A stretch of 64,000 nt of DNA from Neorhodopirellula lusitana (GTDB lineage: Bacteria > Planctomycetota > Planctomycetia > Pirellulales > Pirellulaceae): positions 186,001 through 250,000 of the forward strand of contig NZ_FXUG01000007.1 in the NCBI RefSeq assembly GCF_900182915.1, read 5' to 3'. The position numbers and the translations under genes were made by a program. Shown one piece after another: positions 8,757 through 18,634 of this stretch; within the stretch, counting starts at the first letter, position 1; every line of letters begins with the position of its first letter. Below the pieces are notes generated by a model that searched no databases, was not told where the DNA came from, and saw only the letters and a list, made by a program, of their open reading frames with translations.

Positions 8757-10442
8757 TTAAAGAGCTTCGCCCTTGGTAACACGCAGCACTTCGTCAATGC
8801 TGGTCACACCAGCAACTGCTTTATCCCACGCATCCATTCGCAGCGTTCGCATCCCCTCGGCGACCGCCGCACGACGAATGTCCCAGCTACTGGCGCGTTG
8901 CTGGGCTAGCTCACGAATCGGTTCACTACTAACTAGCAATTCATAGATACCCAACCGACCGGCGTAACCCACCTTTCGACATTCGCGGCAGCCCACAGAT
9001 CGGTACAGCGGCTTGCCATCGAGTAGGTCGAACGGGAAGTCCTTGGGAAGCTCGTCTTTGTCAGGCTGGTAGGCTTCTTTGCAGTGCGTGCAAAGGCGAC
9101 GCAAAAGACGCTGAGCCATCACGGCTTCGACGGTTCCGGCCACCAAGAATGGCTCGACGCCCATGTCGACCATCCGCGTGAAAGCGCCCGCGGCATCGTT
9201 GGTGTGCAAGGTACTGAACACCAAGTGACCGGTCAGCGAAGCCTGGGTGGCGTTTTCAGCAGTTTCCAAGTCACGAATTTCCCCCACCAGGACAATGTCC
9301 GGGTCATGCCGCAAAATACTTCGCAGTGAAGCGGCAAACGTCAGCCCAATCTTGGAGTGAACTTGGATTTGGTTGATCCCATCCAGTTGGTACTCAACCG
9401 GATCCTCCGTCGTGATGATCTTGTTTTCAGGGCTGCGAATTTCCAGCAGGCTGCTGTACAGCGTGGTCGTTTTACCACTACCGGTTGGCCCGGTGACCAG
9501 CACGATTCCGTGCGGCACGCGAATCAGTTGTTTGAATCGGTTGTAGATTTCCGGCGACATGCCCAGGCCCTGCAAGTCGAACTTCATCGACGACTTATCG
9601 AGCACACGCATGACCAGGCCTTCGCCGTGGATCATGGGGATCACACTAAGACGAATGTCCACTTCGCGACCGTGAACTCGCAGCTTGATCCGACCGTCTT
9701 GGGGTAGTCGCTTTTCCGCGATGTTCAACCGAGCCATGATCTTCAGGCGGCTGATGATTGCGGCCTGGAACCGGTTGATTTCGGGCGGGACCGGTTGAGG
9801 ATGCAGGATACCGTCGATGCGGTACCGAATCACCAGACCAGTGGATTGCGATTCGATGTGAATATCACTGGCACGCGAGTCCACCGCCTCGATCAGAATT
9901 TCGTTGACCAGCCGAACCACCGAGGCCTCTTGAGCCTGCTCGCTGAGTTCACTGCCATCGGTCTCGATGCCGTCAAGCAACTCAACCTCGTCATCGCCGG
10001 CGGCGGCAACGAGCCCTTCCACGGTCTCACTACCGACACCCAGGTGCTTTTTGACAAGCCGACTGATCTCGGCGCGTTCGGCAATCACGGGCGTGACCGT
10101 TTTCCCGCTGGCCGCACACGCTTCGTCGAGCGGATATAGATCGAACGGGTCCGGCGTTGCCACGCGTAGGCACCCGTCCTCCCAACCGATTGGGAACAAC
10201 GAGTGACGATAGATCAGCTTTTGTGGAAAGCCTTCCAGGGCCGACAGGTCGATTTCGAAAGTACGAAGGTCGACGAACTCCAAACCGACTTCATCCGCCA
10301 CGGCTTGCAAAGCGTCCCGCGCCGAGATGTAGCCGAGCGACACGGCATTATCGACCAACGTTCCCGACTCACCGCCGCTGCTTTGTTGGACCTGTTCAGG
10401 GCTAAGCAGCCCACGACGTTCTAATATTTGACCAGCATGCAT
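8757..10442 (-). CDS. gspE: Type II secretion / pilus assembly ATPase (GspE/PilB family)
   Basis: 561 residues. The N-terminal GspE_N domain (about 1-135) binds the inner-membrane platform. Walker A GPTGSGKTTT is at 318-327, the Asp box and Walker B segment DPDIVLVGEIRD at 380-391, and a His box around TLHTNDAAGA. A four-Cys zinc site (C451, C454, C485, C488 in CTHC and CREC) is typical of GspE/PilB and absent from retraction ATPases. It powers secretion-pseudopilus or pilus extension at the cytoplasmic face. Its ATG shares one base with the TAA of the preceding gspD-like gene (TAATG at 10440-10444), so translation is probably coupled. Confidence 0.95.
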   Translation of the reverse strand: MHAGQILERRGLLSPEQVQQSSGGESGTLVDNAVSLGYISARDALQAVADEVGLEFVDLRTFEIDLSALEGFPQKLIYRHSLFPIGWEDGCLRVATPDPFDLYPLDEACAASGKTVTPVIAERAEISRLVKKHLGVGSETVEGLVAAAGDDEVELLDGIETDGSELSEQAQEASVVRLVNEILIEAVDSRASDIHIESQSTGLVIRYRIDGILHPQPVPPEINRFQAAIISRLKIMARLNIAEKRLPQDGRIKLRVHGREVDIRLSVIPMIHGEGLVMRVLDKSSMKFDLQGLGMSPEIYNRFKQLIRVPHGIVLVTGPTGSGKTTTLYSSLLEIRSPENKIITTEDPVEYQLDGINQIQVHSKIGLTFAASLRSILRHDPDIVLVGEIRDLETAENATQASLTGHLVFSTLHTNDAAGAFTRMVDMGVEPFLVAGTVEAVMAQRLLRRLCTHCKEAYQPDKDELPKDFPFDLLDGKPLYRSVGCRECRKVGYAGRLGIYELLVSSEPIRELAQQRASSWDIRRAAVAEGMRTLRMDAWDKAVAGVTSIDEVLRVTKGEAL

Positions 10443-13400
10443 TACCGTTGTCCTCCGCGTCCGCCACCGCCACCACCACCACGTGTGTTGCCGCCTCCAC
10501 CGCCACGGGTGTTGCCTCCGCCGCCACGTGTAGTTCCTCCACCGCCTCGCGTGTTGCCACCTCCGCCACCGCGACCGGTGTCACCACCACGCGAACGCAA
10601 GGCCTCAAGCCGTCGCTGGATATCATCCGCAGATGAACTACCTGTATTGGTACTGTTGGCACCACTCGAAGTCGATGAACTGGTGGTTGATGACGCCTTA
10701 CCAAGCACGCTATCCAGAGCGGCCTGCAAAACTTCTGGCTTTAGGTTACCACTCATTGGGATCACCTGCACGTTCTGTTCACTTTCCATTCCCTGACGAT
10801 CCAGTTCATGCACTAGAGTCTGGACGGCCGCAAAGTCTTGTGGCGTGGCTGTCACCACCAGTGAATTACTGCGTTCGTCGACGGCAACAATAATCTTAGT
10901 GGCTTCACTCTTCGCGGTCTCCGTTGCACCGCCACCACCACCGCCGCCACGACCTCCTCGGCCGCCACCACGCAGTGCTTCGATGATGTCTTGTGGATTG
11001 GAACCGCCACCACGACCACTCTGTTGGGCCTGGGCTGTCTTTTCACCAAACACAGCTTTGACAATTTCCGCCACCGCCGAAGCCTCTTGATAGACAACAG
11101 GAATCAGTCCCGGTCGAGCGATTGTTTGGATCGTTTCGGGACTTTCTTCCCGGTCAATTTCCTTCAGCACCGTGCGGATGAAATCGAGGTCCGCCGGTGG
11201 AGCTTGAATGATCAACGCGTTCAACCGATTGTCGGGAACAATGTTGACGCTACCGCGACTGGTCAGAACCGAACGCGTGCTGGACGTTTCTCCGCCACCG
11301 CCGCCACCCAATCCCAACAAGCCACCCAGCATTCCGCCACCTAGACCACTGACGACATCGTCGGCCAACGAGCCAGCCGAACCGCTGGTGTCGGCTCCAC
11401 CGAGCACACCGGCGACTAATTCAGCGGCGATATCCGCCTTGATGTATTGCAGCCAAAACAGGGTCGGCATTTCCTCGTAAGAAGCATTGGCGGTGCCAAG
11501 CGAGTTGATCAGTTGCTCGAACATATTCAAAGCAGCTTGATCTCGTGAGGCAACGACCAACCCGGCCGGAGTCACTTGCACGATGATTTCACTGCCAATA
11601 TCTGAATCGATTTCGGCATCGTCACCGGATGACTCGACACCGCGATTCGAATCGGCAAGCTCGGAAGTAAGTTTGGTGTTTTCCCAAACCAGAGTTTCTC
11701 GGATTGGAGAAACCTCCGAGAAGTCGCTACCTCGCATCGGCGAGGATTCTCGATCTCCACTGGGGATGCCACTTGCCGATCCGGAGCCGGAATTTTGTTC
11801 CAGGCTATCACGAGCGGGTACGATCACGCGGATGCGATTCCCACGCCCGGTAAGTGGCCAAAGGTTTTCGATTTGACGAATCGTTTCATTCGCGGCTGAG
11901 CCGGTGATTGGCAAAATCCGCACGTTTTCACCGAGTCCGCCGGCCAATGGATCGTCTTCGAGTTCTTCAATTAAGCGTTTGACGGTTTGAATTTGATCGG
12001 TCGTACCACGAACCCACAAACGCCCCGTTTCGGGATCGCCGTCGACCACGGGACCGTTGCTGGTACCCGCTTCAGTGGTTCCAAAGAACTTGTTGATCGT
12101 CAAAAGAGCCTTCGTTGGCTGCAAGCGTTTCAGGTCGATGATCGCAAAGTCCTCACCGCTGCCTTCCATCTCTTTAATGGTCGCGGCAATCTTGATGTGA
12201 GTTTCAGGCCGAGCCAGTGCGACGATTGCCTTGCGTTTTTCGTCGATCGCCAAACGCACGTCGGGCATGCCGCTCAGCATGGTCTGCAAGACGTCGAACA
12301 CGCTCAACACCTCAGCAACTTTAACGATGTGAGTTCGCAATTCCGGCGTGGCCAGTTCCTCGGTTTCGCCTTCGGCTGCCCCGGGCGGCGGCGTGTCAGC
12401 TCGCTCGACCACGGTTGTCAAAAGGTCTAACTTCGAAGGGTCGCCGGTCGCGAAGATTTGGTCACCATAGATCGACACCGAGATTCGAATTTCTTCGTTC
12501 GCGTTCACGCCGGGCTCCAACGCCAATAGCGGACGAGCGATCTCCAGAACTTCCTCGGCCGCACGGTGCTTCAGTGCAATTTGAATGACACTGGATTGTG
12601 CCTTGGTCGCCGCAGACAGCACCTGTTCAATCACTCGCAATTTCCCAATGGTCTCGGTCACGATGACCTGACGAGCGCCACCGAGAACGTTCACCCGCCC
12701 CCATGGACCGATGATTTGGGACAACTCTTCGCGAGCTTCGTCGGCGGAGATTCCACCGAGCGGGAACACGCATCGAACAATGTCGCTGTCACCACGAGTG
12801 TCGAAGACCTCTGGCGTGACAAGTTCCGCCATCTCGCTGATCAGCTTTTCAGCGTTATCGGCTTCCAAATCAACCAACAACAACATCCGGCCTCGACGAA
12901 CGACCGCCCAACCGCGATCCAAGAGCAATCGGTTGATTAGGTCGAGGCCTTCCGCAACCGTGTAACGTTTACTTGGGTCGGCGAAGTTGACGGTGCCAAG
13001 CGGCGGGGCGTCCATTTGCAGCGACAGATCGGCTTCATCGGAAAACCAACGCAACACGTCTCCCCAACTCGCTCCGGCAAAATTGAATTGCAACAGCTCG
13101 TCACTCTTGGCAGCGACCGTTTTTGCTGGCTCTTTGGAAACGGTCGCTGGCTGTGTGGTTGTAACCGGCTGTGTGGTTGCAACCGGCTTCATAGCTGCAA
13201 CCGGCTTCGATTCAGCAACTGGTTTAGCGGCCACATCAGGCTTTGCTTCAGGGGCGGGCACAGTGGATTGGGCGGGCACAGTGGATTGGGCGGGTACCAC
13301 GGTTTCGGCGGGCTCGGCCGATGCAGCAGGTTCCGCTGTTGTTGTGACAGCAGGTTGGCTGGTTGCGGGTTGGCTGGTAGCGGTGACAACAACCGAATCC

Positions 13401-13663
13401 GCAGCGGCAGCTTCGGACGTTTGAGCCTGGCTTACCGAGGAAAGGCAGCTCATCAGCCCGAACACAGCCGTCAGGACGAAGGGTCGAGCCAGACCGCCGG
13501 TGATTCTCGCACCAGCTAGGACTTGGACATTGGCATCGATCAAGCGACCGGCATTTACAGGGAGATCGAAAGAATTCGACGTCCAGGCGTGATTTGGCGT
13601 CATATAGCGAGCAGTGAAAAGCATGAAATCTGGATGGTAACCGGCTGAAGAGTCGAGCCGCAT
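10442..13663 (-). CDS. Secretin-like protein with N-domains and Gly/Arg-rich tail (GspD-like)
   Basis: 1073 residues from the ATG at 13663. The signal-peptide-like stretch only begins near residue 58 (ARPFVLTAVFGLMSCLSSVSQAQ), so the true start may be later. Residues 82-187 are an Ala/Pro/Val/Thr linker with VPAQST and PVTTTQ repeats. An N0-like domain follows (about 188-270), then several secretin_N-type modules with the pattern VxDxRxNxLxVxA, for example VDERSNSLVVTATPQDF. Gly-rich inserts interrupt them. I could not find the C-terminal beta-barrel secretin domain or its VPxLGDIPxLGxLF-type motif. Instead the protein ends in about 50 residues of GGG, GRGG and NTRGG repeats. It heads the D-E-F cluster, so a role in the same machine is likely, but pore formation is doubtful. 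Confidence 0.8.
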   Translation of the reverse strand: MRLDSSAGYHPDFMLFTARYMTPNHAWTSNSFDLPVNAGRLIDANVQVLAGARITGGLARPFVLTAVFGLMSCLSSVSQAQTSEAAAADSVVVTATSQPATSQPAVTTTAEPAASAEPAETVVPAQSTVPAQSTVPAPEAKPDVAAKPVAESKPVAAMKPVATTQPVTTTQPATVSKEPAKTVAAKSDELLQFNFAGASWGDVLRWFSDEADLSLQMDAPPLGTVNFADPSKRYTVAEGLDLINRLLLDRGWAVVRRGRMLLLVDLEADNAEKLISEMAELVTPEVFDTRGDSDIVRCVFPLGGISADEAREELSQIIGPWGRVNVLGGARQVIVTETIGKLRVIEQVLSAATKAQSSVIQIALKHRAAEEVLEIARPLLALEPGVNANEEIRISVSIYGDQIFATGDPSKLDLLTTVVERADTPPPGAAEGETEELATPELRTHIVKVAEVLSVFDVLQTMLSGMPDVRLAIDEKRKAIVALARPETHIKIAATIKEMEGSGEDFAIIDLKRLQPTKALLTINKFFGTTEAGTSNGPVVDGDPETGRLWVRGTTDQIQTVKRLIEELEDDPLAGGLGENVRILPITGSAANETIRQIENLWPLTGRGNRIRVIVPARDSLEQNSGSGSASGIPSGDRESSPMRGSDFSEVSPIRETLVWENTKLTSELADSNRGVESSGDDAEIDSDIGSEIIVQVTPAGLVVASRDQAALNMFEQLINSLGTANASYEEMPTLFWLQYIKADIAAELVAGVLGGADTSGSAGSLADDVVSGLGGGMLGGLLGLGGGGGGETSSTRSVLTSRGSVNIVPDNRLNALIIQAPPADLDFIRTVLKEIDREESPETIQTIARPGLIPVVYQEASAVAEIVKAVFGEKTAQAQQSGRGGGSNPQDIIEALRGGGRGGRGGGGGGGATETAKSEATKIIVAVDERSNSLVVTATPQDFAAVQTLVHELDRQGMESEQNVQVIPMSGNLKPEVLQAALDSVLGKASSTTSSSTSSGANSTNTGSSSADDIQRRLEALRSRGGDTGRGGGGGNTRGGGGTTRGGGGNTRGGGGGNTRGGGGGGGRGGQR

Positions 13664-14014
13664 AGAGGGATCTCAAGGACGTGACGGGGTGGCCCGTCGA
13701 CTGGGAAGGCTATTCTAGTTGCGGTTCGAAGATTGCCCATTTAAATCAACACCGGCGTTAGCCAAGAGTTCCGCACTCGTCGGATTCTGCGGTTTGCAAC
13801 GAGTCGGTCCCGGACAGGCTAATCAAATTGGGATTTTGGGAGCTCGCAAAATGCCTTTACAGTACAAAACGCCGCCCAAACCTGCCCGAACGCCTATCGC
13901 GGTCGTGCCAAGTCCCTTGCGCTAAATCGCTTTTCGTGACACAATTAGCGTCCCGGGTCCGGTTTCGACCGCCGCCCGCTCCCCAATCGTTCCGTTGATT
14001 CCCATCTGACGATC
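13664..14014. other. Intergenic region between divergent gspD-like and thiG genes
   Basis: This 351-bp divergent spacer must contain both promoters, but no convincing -35/-10 pair stands out. I looked for the conserved CUGAGA-type core of a TPP riboswitch ahead of thiG and did not find it. A short ORF here (13719-13925) has no family resemblance. Confidence 0.5.
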
Positions 14015-14920
14015 ATGACCTCTCAAGCCGAATCGCCCGAATCCCCCTCCACGCCACCCGTGGGGGATACCGGATCGTCCCCGTCAGACCGCCCGTTTCA
14101 GATTGGAAAACATCAGCTGGACAGCCGTTTGATCGTGGGCACCGGCCGCTACGACACGATGGAACAAATGCGGGACTCGCTGATTGCGTCAGGCAGCGAT
14201 TGTGTCACCGTGGCCGTCCGCCGCGAGCGTCTGTATGACCGCAACGGCCAAAACATTCTCGACTTCATCGATTCCGAACGCTACACGCTGCTACCCAACA
14301 CGGCTGGCTGCTACACGGCCACGGATGCCGTGCGGGCCGCAAAGCTGGGGCGAGAAATCCTGCGAACGCTCGGTAACCCGGGCGCGGACTGGGTGAAGCT
14401 GGAAGTACTGGGCGATTCCAAGACGCTGCTGCCCGATCCAGTCGAAACGGTGAAGGCTTGCGAGCAACTGGTCGAAGCGGGGTTTTCCGTGTTGTGCTAC
14501 ACCAGCGATTGCCCCGTCACTGCGCTGCGATTAAAGAAGGTCGGAGCGGCCAGCGTGATGCCCGCGGGCAGCCCCATTGGAAGCGGCCAGGGAATTCTAA
14601 ACCCTGGAAACTTGCAGATCATTCTGGAGTATTTAAAGGACGATGATGCGAATTACCCCATCATCATCGACGCGGGAGTGGGCACCGCCAGCGACGTGGC
14701 GATCGCAATGGAACTGGGCGCCGACGGTGTCTTGATGAACACCGCGATTGCTCATGCTCGCGATCCAGTCCGCATGGCGACCGCGATGAAACATGCCGTC
14801 ATCGCTGGCTACGAAGCCGCCCGAGCCGGACGTATTCCGAAGCGACTGTACGGCACCGCAAGCAGCCCCAGCGAAGGCGTCATCAGCACCCGGCCCTACG
14901 GAAGCACCGCCGGCCAATAG
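14015..14920 (+). CDS. thiG: Thiazole synthase
   Basis: 301 residues. It builds the thiazole phosphate ring of thiamine from 1-deoxy-D-xylulose 5-phosphate, dehydroglycine (or iminoglycine) and sulfur carried as ThiS thiocarboxylate. The family landmarks are all present: [17 protein letters not shown], the Schiff-base lysine in [17 protein letters not shown] (Lys128), the phosphate-binding [13 protein letters not shown] and [30 protein letters not shown]. The first ~28 residues are a Ser/Pro-rich extension not needed for the TIM barrel. No thiS, thiF or thiO neighbours are present, so the thiamine genes are dispersed. Confidence 0.96.
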   Translation: MTSQAESPESPSTPPVGDTGSSPSDRPFQIGKHQLDSRLIVGTGRYDTMEQMRDSLIASGSDCVTVAVRRERLYDRNGQNILDFIDSERYTLLPNTAGCYTATDAVRAAKLGREILRTLGNPGADWVKLEVLGDSKTLLPDPVETVKACEQLVEAGFSVLCYTSDCPVTALRLKKVGAASVMPAGSPIGSGQGILNPGNLQIILEYLKDDDANYPIIIDAGVGTASDVAIAMELGADGVLMNTAIAHARDPVRMATAMKHAVIAGYEAARAGRIPKRLYGTASSPSEGVISTRPYGSTAGQ

Positions 14921-15012
14921 AGCACGCCGATTCGGCATTCCTTACAGCCGCAATCGAACCTCGCTACGATCCGGTTCGCATCCGTCATTCTCCGCCCCAC
15001 TTGTCTGACCTC

Positions 15013-15030
15013 ATGAGTGCCGACGAATGA
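15013..15030 (+). other. Five-codon leader ORF overlapping the next start
   Basis: ATG AGT GCC GAC GAA TGA encodes MSADE and stops at 15028-15030. Its stop overlaps the ATG of the following metalloprotease gene (15027-15029) in an ATGA arrangement. This would allow re-initiation, but expression is unproven. Confidence 0.4.
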
Positions 15031-16160
15031 ATGCCGACACTGAATCGATTGACGAAGATGCGACGAGTGCAAATGCCGCGGCGAGTGCAGACGCCGAGAC
15101 GAACGCCGACCCAGCAACGATCGAAGCCGTTCGTGCGATTGAAACGAAGAAGACCAGCACAACAACCAAGCTACTTGTATTGGGTTTGTCTTTAGCCTTC
15201 TTCGTAGGTGCCGGACTGGCGTGGTGGGATTTGAAGCTGATCGTCATGTTGGTCGTGGTGCTATTTTTCCATGAAGCGGGGCACTACATCGCGATGCAGA
15301 TGTTCGGCTACCGCAATGTGAAGATGTTTTTCATTCCCTTGATGGGCGCGGCGGTCAGTGGTCGGCACTTCCACATCGATGCCTGGAAGAAAGCAGTTGT
15401 CTACTTCGCCGGCCCCGTCCCTGGCATCCTAGTATCACTACCCTTGATGGCGATCGGACTGGTTTACCAAAACGAATGGTTGTTCGAACTCGGCGGCATT
15501 GGCCTGGTTCTCAACGCCCTCAACCTGTTTCCAATCCTGCCCCTGGACGGTGGCTGGCTGATGCACTTGACCGTGTTACGACATTCCCCCGGCCTGGAAT
15601 TGTTCGTCCGCGCGATAGGGATCGCCGTGTTCGTGGGCCTGGGCGTTTTGGCGGGCGAGCCCTTGTTGATCTGGTTCAGTATTCCGTTGTTGCTGATGCT
15701 GCCGGCGACCTTCCGAGTTTCCAAACTGGTCCGCCACCTACGCGACGAACGATTCGCTGCTTCCAATAATCAGGATCACAGTAGCTGGAACTGCCCGAGT
15801 GACGTTGACGGTGAATTGGCAAGCAGCGATGCCAACGAGACCCCAGTCCCAACGCAAACTGAAATACCGATTGAAGCAATCAACAAAATCGCGAAAGCCA
15901 TTCAGTCCACATCCTTAGCCACCGCGCCACGTTCGCATCAAGCGGCATTGATCGTGCAGGTCTATGAGTCCCTGATCGTACGGCCTCCTAGCACGCTGGC
16001 CACCATCCTGATCTGGGCCGTGCACGTCGGCATCCTGGTCGTCGCTATCGGTGGCGGATTCGTGCTCTTCGCTCTGCGCGACTTTTCACCGAGGCAGCAC
16101 GAAGAAATCAAGCTACACGACAACGACCACCCAACCGCTTCAAGACGCCTCGTCTTCTAG
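15027..16160 (+). CDS. Site-2 protease family (M50) membrane protein
   Basis: 377 residues. After an acidic, Ala-rich N-terminus (1-45) come several membrane spans. The zinc site HEAGH sits at 82-86 inside VVLFFHEAGHYIAMQMFGY. The second M50 motif is LNLFPILPLDGGWLMHL (about 172-188), whose Asp is the third zinc ligand. A final span near 325-350 is followed by a short cytosolic tail. It is likely an intramembrane or membrane-embedded metalloprotease; the substrate is unknown. It converges with the M50-HlyD gene, only 28 bp separating the stops, which brings two M50-type proteins side by side. A five-codon leader ORF overlaps its start. Confidence 0.85.
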   Translation: MNADTESIDEDATSANAAASADAETNADPATIEAVRAIETKKTSTTTKLLVLGLSLAFFVGAGLAWWDLKLIVMLVVVLFFHEAGHYIAMQMFGYRNVKMFFIPLMGAAVSGRHFHIDAWKKAVVYFAGPVPGILVSLPLMAIGLVYQNEWLFELGGIGLVLNALNLFPILPLDGGWLMHLTVLRHSPGLELFVRAIGIAVFVGLGVLAGEPLLIWFSIPLLLMLPATFRVSKLVRHLRDERFAASNNQDHSSWNCPSDVDGELASSDANETPVPTQTEIPIEAINKIAKAIQSTSLATAPRSHQAALIVQVYESLIVRPPSTLATILIWAVHVGILVVAIGGGFVLFALRDFSPRQHEEIKLHDNDHPTASRRLVF

Positions 16161-16188
16161 CCTGCGTCGATTCGTCCGCACTCGGTGA

Positions 16189-18573
16189 TCAGCGGAACCG
16201 AGTCAAGCCGGCAACTCCTTCGGCGACTCGTTGCCAAAAGCTTCGCGCCGGTGTGACGAGCTTGACTTGAGCCGTCGAGCCCACTCGCCAATCCGGCTGC
16301 CTCTTTGCAAGCTGTTCTGTCGCGCCGGCAACGTCGGATTCGGTTTCACTTCCGTCGGCCTGTCCGTCAATGGCAACCCTCACCAGATGTCGGGTCTGCG
16401 GTGTCCAACGTCCCTGGGAGCCCTCGGGATGGTCCCGGCGTTGTGCGTCCAGTCGTGGATCAAATCGCTCGTCCGACACCTCGGTGACCGTTCCCGACCA
16501 AACAACTTTGGGTCTCGCGTCCCAGATCACCTTGGCTACCGATCCCAATTCGATTCGTGACGCCGACTTGGAATCCACCGCCACTTCGGCCACCCACCGT
16601 GACGTAACCGCAACGGCCAGTAACTCGGTACCGGACTCCAACACGCACCCCAGATTCTGCTGATCGGTCGGATGACCTGACCAGGACGCCAGACGCACGT
16701 CGGCGCGAACATCGGTAGGCAACCGGTCCGCGTCAGGGTCTATCGCCCCTCCATCCGCATCGAGCTGCCCGCTACCACCACGAAGACGATTCCCCATCGC
16801 GGCAACGACCACTCCATCGCAAGGTGATTTGATTGTCAAAGCATCCTGCTTTCGCCGGATCGACGCGACCTCGCTCCGCAACTCATCCAGCATTTCTTCC
16901 GAAGCGGCCAAGTGCTGCGCCGCTTCAGGAACCAGGGACTGAGACTGACGCAACGTTTCAATTCGAATCAACTGTTGGTCGAGTCGGCTTTCGGCATCAA
17001 TCTGCTGCAGTTCATAACCAGGATTCGAAAGCACTGCCAAGACGTCTCCCTGGCGAACCCGTTGCCCAGGCTGAACCTGGACCCGTTCTAAACGCCCCGA
17101 TGAGGCCACAAACACACGCGTCTCCGATGCCGGAACGATCCGGCCGGACACGATCGCTTGCGACCGGTATGGCACGAAACCAAACGCACTCAACAAGACA
17201 ACCGCGACAACAGACAAGACTAGGCGAGGCACAACGATCTTCCGACGGTTGGTGGGATTCTTTAGGAAGCGGGTCAGCGGAATTGCCCCGGCGACAATCA
17301 TGTTCGTCAAAGCCAAAACGGCGGCAACCTGACCCACGATTTCCAGCCCATGCGGACGCAGCGCCATCCAGATAAACAGGATGATCGAGAACATCAACAC
17401 CCACCGATAAACAACCGATACGACCGCATAAAACAACAGCCACCAAGACCGATCCGCAGGCTCACTGTGCGGAGCATCGTTGCGAATACCGAAGCAGCCC
17501 CAGGACAACAAACTGGTCAAACGCCGATTCGCTCGCTGACCTAAATTAGGCACATCGGTCAAGTCCGACAAAAGGTAATAGCCGTCATACCGCAGCAAAG
17601 GATTCGCGTTGAAAAACACCGTGCTGATTCCACACACGATGATCACGTGCGACGCCGTGGTGTGCACCAAACCGGGCGGCGAGGCGACCCACACCCAGGC
17701 TGCGATCGATGCGATGACGACCTCAGTGGCGATCCCGGCCAGAGCGACAGCGGCGCGTTTCCAGCGACTGGCCAGCATCCATGATTCAGACGTGTCGCAG
17801 TACAACGCCGGTGTGAACACCAACAACATGGGTCCAATCGAACGACACCGTGCACCAAATCGCTCCGACACTGCGGCATGACCTAGCTCATGTGCAATCT
17901 TGGTCAGGCCCACGACGCAAGCAAGTATCAGTGCGTTCTGCATCGTCAGCCACTGCGACGCAGCTGGCAACTCTCGCACGAACTGATCTCGATTCACCAA
18001 CATTACCACACACGCGGAAGCCACCAACATCGCACCGAGCAAGAGACCCGGCAGCGAAAGCAGCGGTCTCACCATCGGCGAGAGCCATCGCATGACCGGT
18101 TTCGGATCCACGCCCGGCAAACGGATGAACAACCACTGCGACGTCAACGCAAACCACTTCTTACGCCGCTCTTTATCCGCCTTCAACAACAGCGGCGTTC
18201 CCTGCCCCGGCGAATGCGACAGCGTTAACCCACTCTCGTGAAATCGAAACAACAAAGCGTTGATCTGAGCCGGCGTTACACGTCGATTCGGATATTGAGA
18301 CTGATACTGTTCCTGCAAATCATTCAATGAACACTGACCATCAAGCTGGCACAACAAGAAGTACTCGTCCTCGCGCAGACGATGGAACTTGCTGGCAACC
18401 GGATCGTGCACGTTCACCCAACCCGCATGACGGTGGGAGACACGGACCGCCTTCAGGCCGACTTGATGCCGAACCCCGAGTGGACGCGCGGTCGATGATT
18501 GCTGAGATGCGGACAAGAAAACAATTAGTTCAAAGTGGAGCGGAAAGTTGAATATCGTGATGCAACGCTGCAC
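16189..18573 (-). CDS. M50 peptidase-like / HlyD fusion membrane protein
   Basis: 794 residues from a GTG at 18573; the start is uncertain because no clear ribosome site is seen. Residues ~40-120 (HAGWVNVHDPVASKFHRLREDEYFLLCQLDG and on) resemble PqqD-like peptide-binding domains. HELGH at 228-232 and NANPLLRYDGYYLLSDL near 326 are the M50 zinc motifs. About ten hydrophobic spans run to ~460. The last third is a HlyD/biotinyl-lipoyl adaptor (SGRLERVQVQPGQRVRQGDVLAVL, a helical hairpin, then a beta-barrel). The fold order matches proteins annotated as putative peptide zinc metalloproteases linked to HlyD. It is followed on the same strand by nothing closer than the convergent M50 gene and preceded by the GAF-HlyD gene. 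Confidence 0.82.
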   Translation of the reverse strand: MQRCITIFNFPLHFELIVFLSASQQSSTARPLGVRHQVGLKAVRVSHRHAGWVNVHDPVASKFHRLREDEYFLLCQLDGQCSLNDLQEQYQSQYPNRRVTPAQINALLFRFHESGLTLSHSPGQGTPLLLKADKERRKKWFALTSQWLFIRLPGVDPKPVMRWLSPMVRPLLSLPGLLLGAMLVASACVVMLVNRDQFVRELPAASQWLTMQNALILACVVGLTKIAHELGHAAVSERFGARCRSIGPMLLVFTPALYCDTSESWMLASRWKRAAVALAGIATEVVIASIAAWVWVASPPGLVHTTASHVIIVCGISTVFFNANPLLRYDGYYLLSDLTDVPNLGQRANRRLTSLLSWGCFGIRNDAPHSEPADRSWWLLFYAVVSVVYRWVLMFSIILFIWMALRPHGLEIVGQVAAVLALTNMIVAGAIPLTRFLKNPTNRRKIVVPRLVLSVVAVVLLSAFGFVPYRSQAIVSGRIVPASETRVFVASSGRLERVQVQPGQRVRQGDVLAVLSNPGYELQQIDAESRLDQQLIRIETLRQSQSLVPEAAQHLAASEEMLDELRSEVASIRRKQDALTIKSPCDGVVVAAMGNRLRGGSGQLDADGGAIDPDADRLPTDVRADVRLASWSGHPTDQQNLGCVLESGTELLAVAVTSRWVAEVAVDSKSASRIELGSVAKVIWDARPKVVWSGTVTEVSDERFDPRLDAQRRDHPEGSQGRWTPQTRHLVRVAIDGQADGSETESDVAGATEQLAKRQPDWRVGSTAQVKLVTPARSFWQRVAEGVAGLTRFR

Positions 18574-18634
18574 GCCGACACGCGGTTGATCGTGTTGTCA
18601 GAGCCCTCGTTGTCGGCGGAGATCGGCCGGTGCT

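Noticed and set aside
10448-13519. Numerous plus-strand ORFs opposite the secretin-like gene
   Set aside because: They are antisense shadows of GC-rich, repeat-rich coding sequence, giving poly-Pro and similar low-complexity peptides.
13664-14014. TPP riboswitch ahead of thiG
   Set aside because: The conserved CUGAGA-type core and partner helices are not found.
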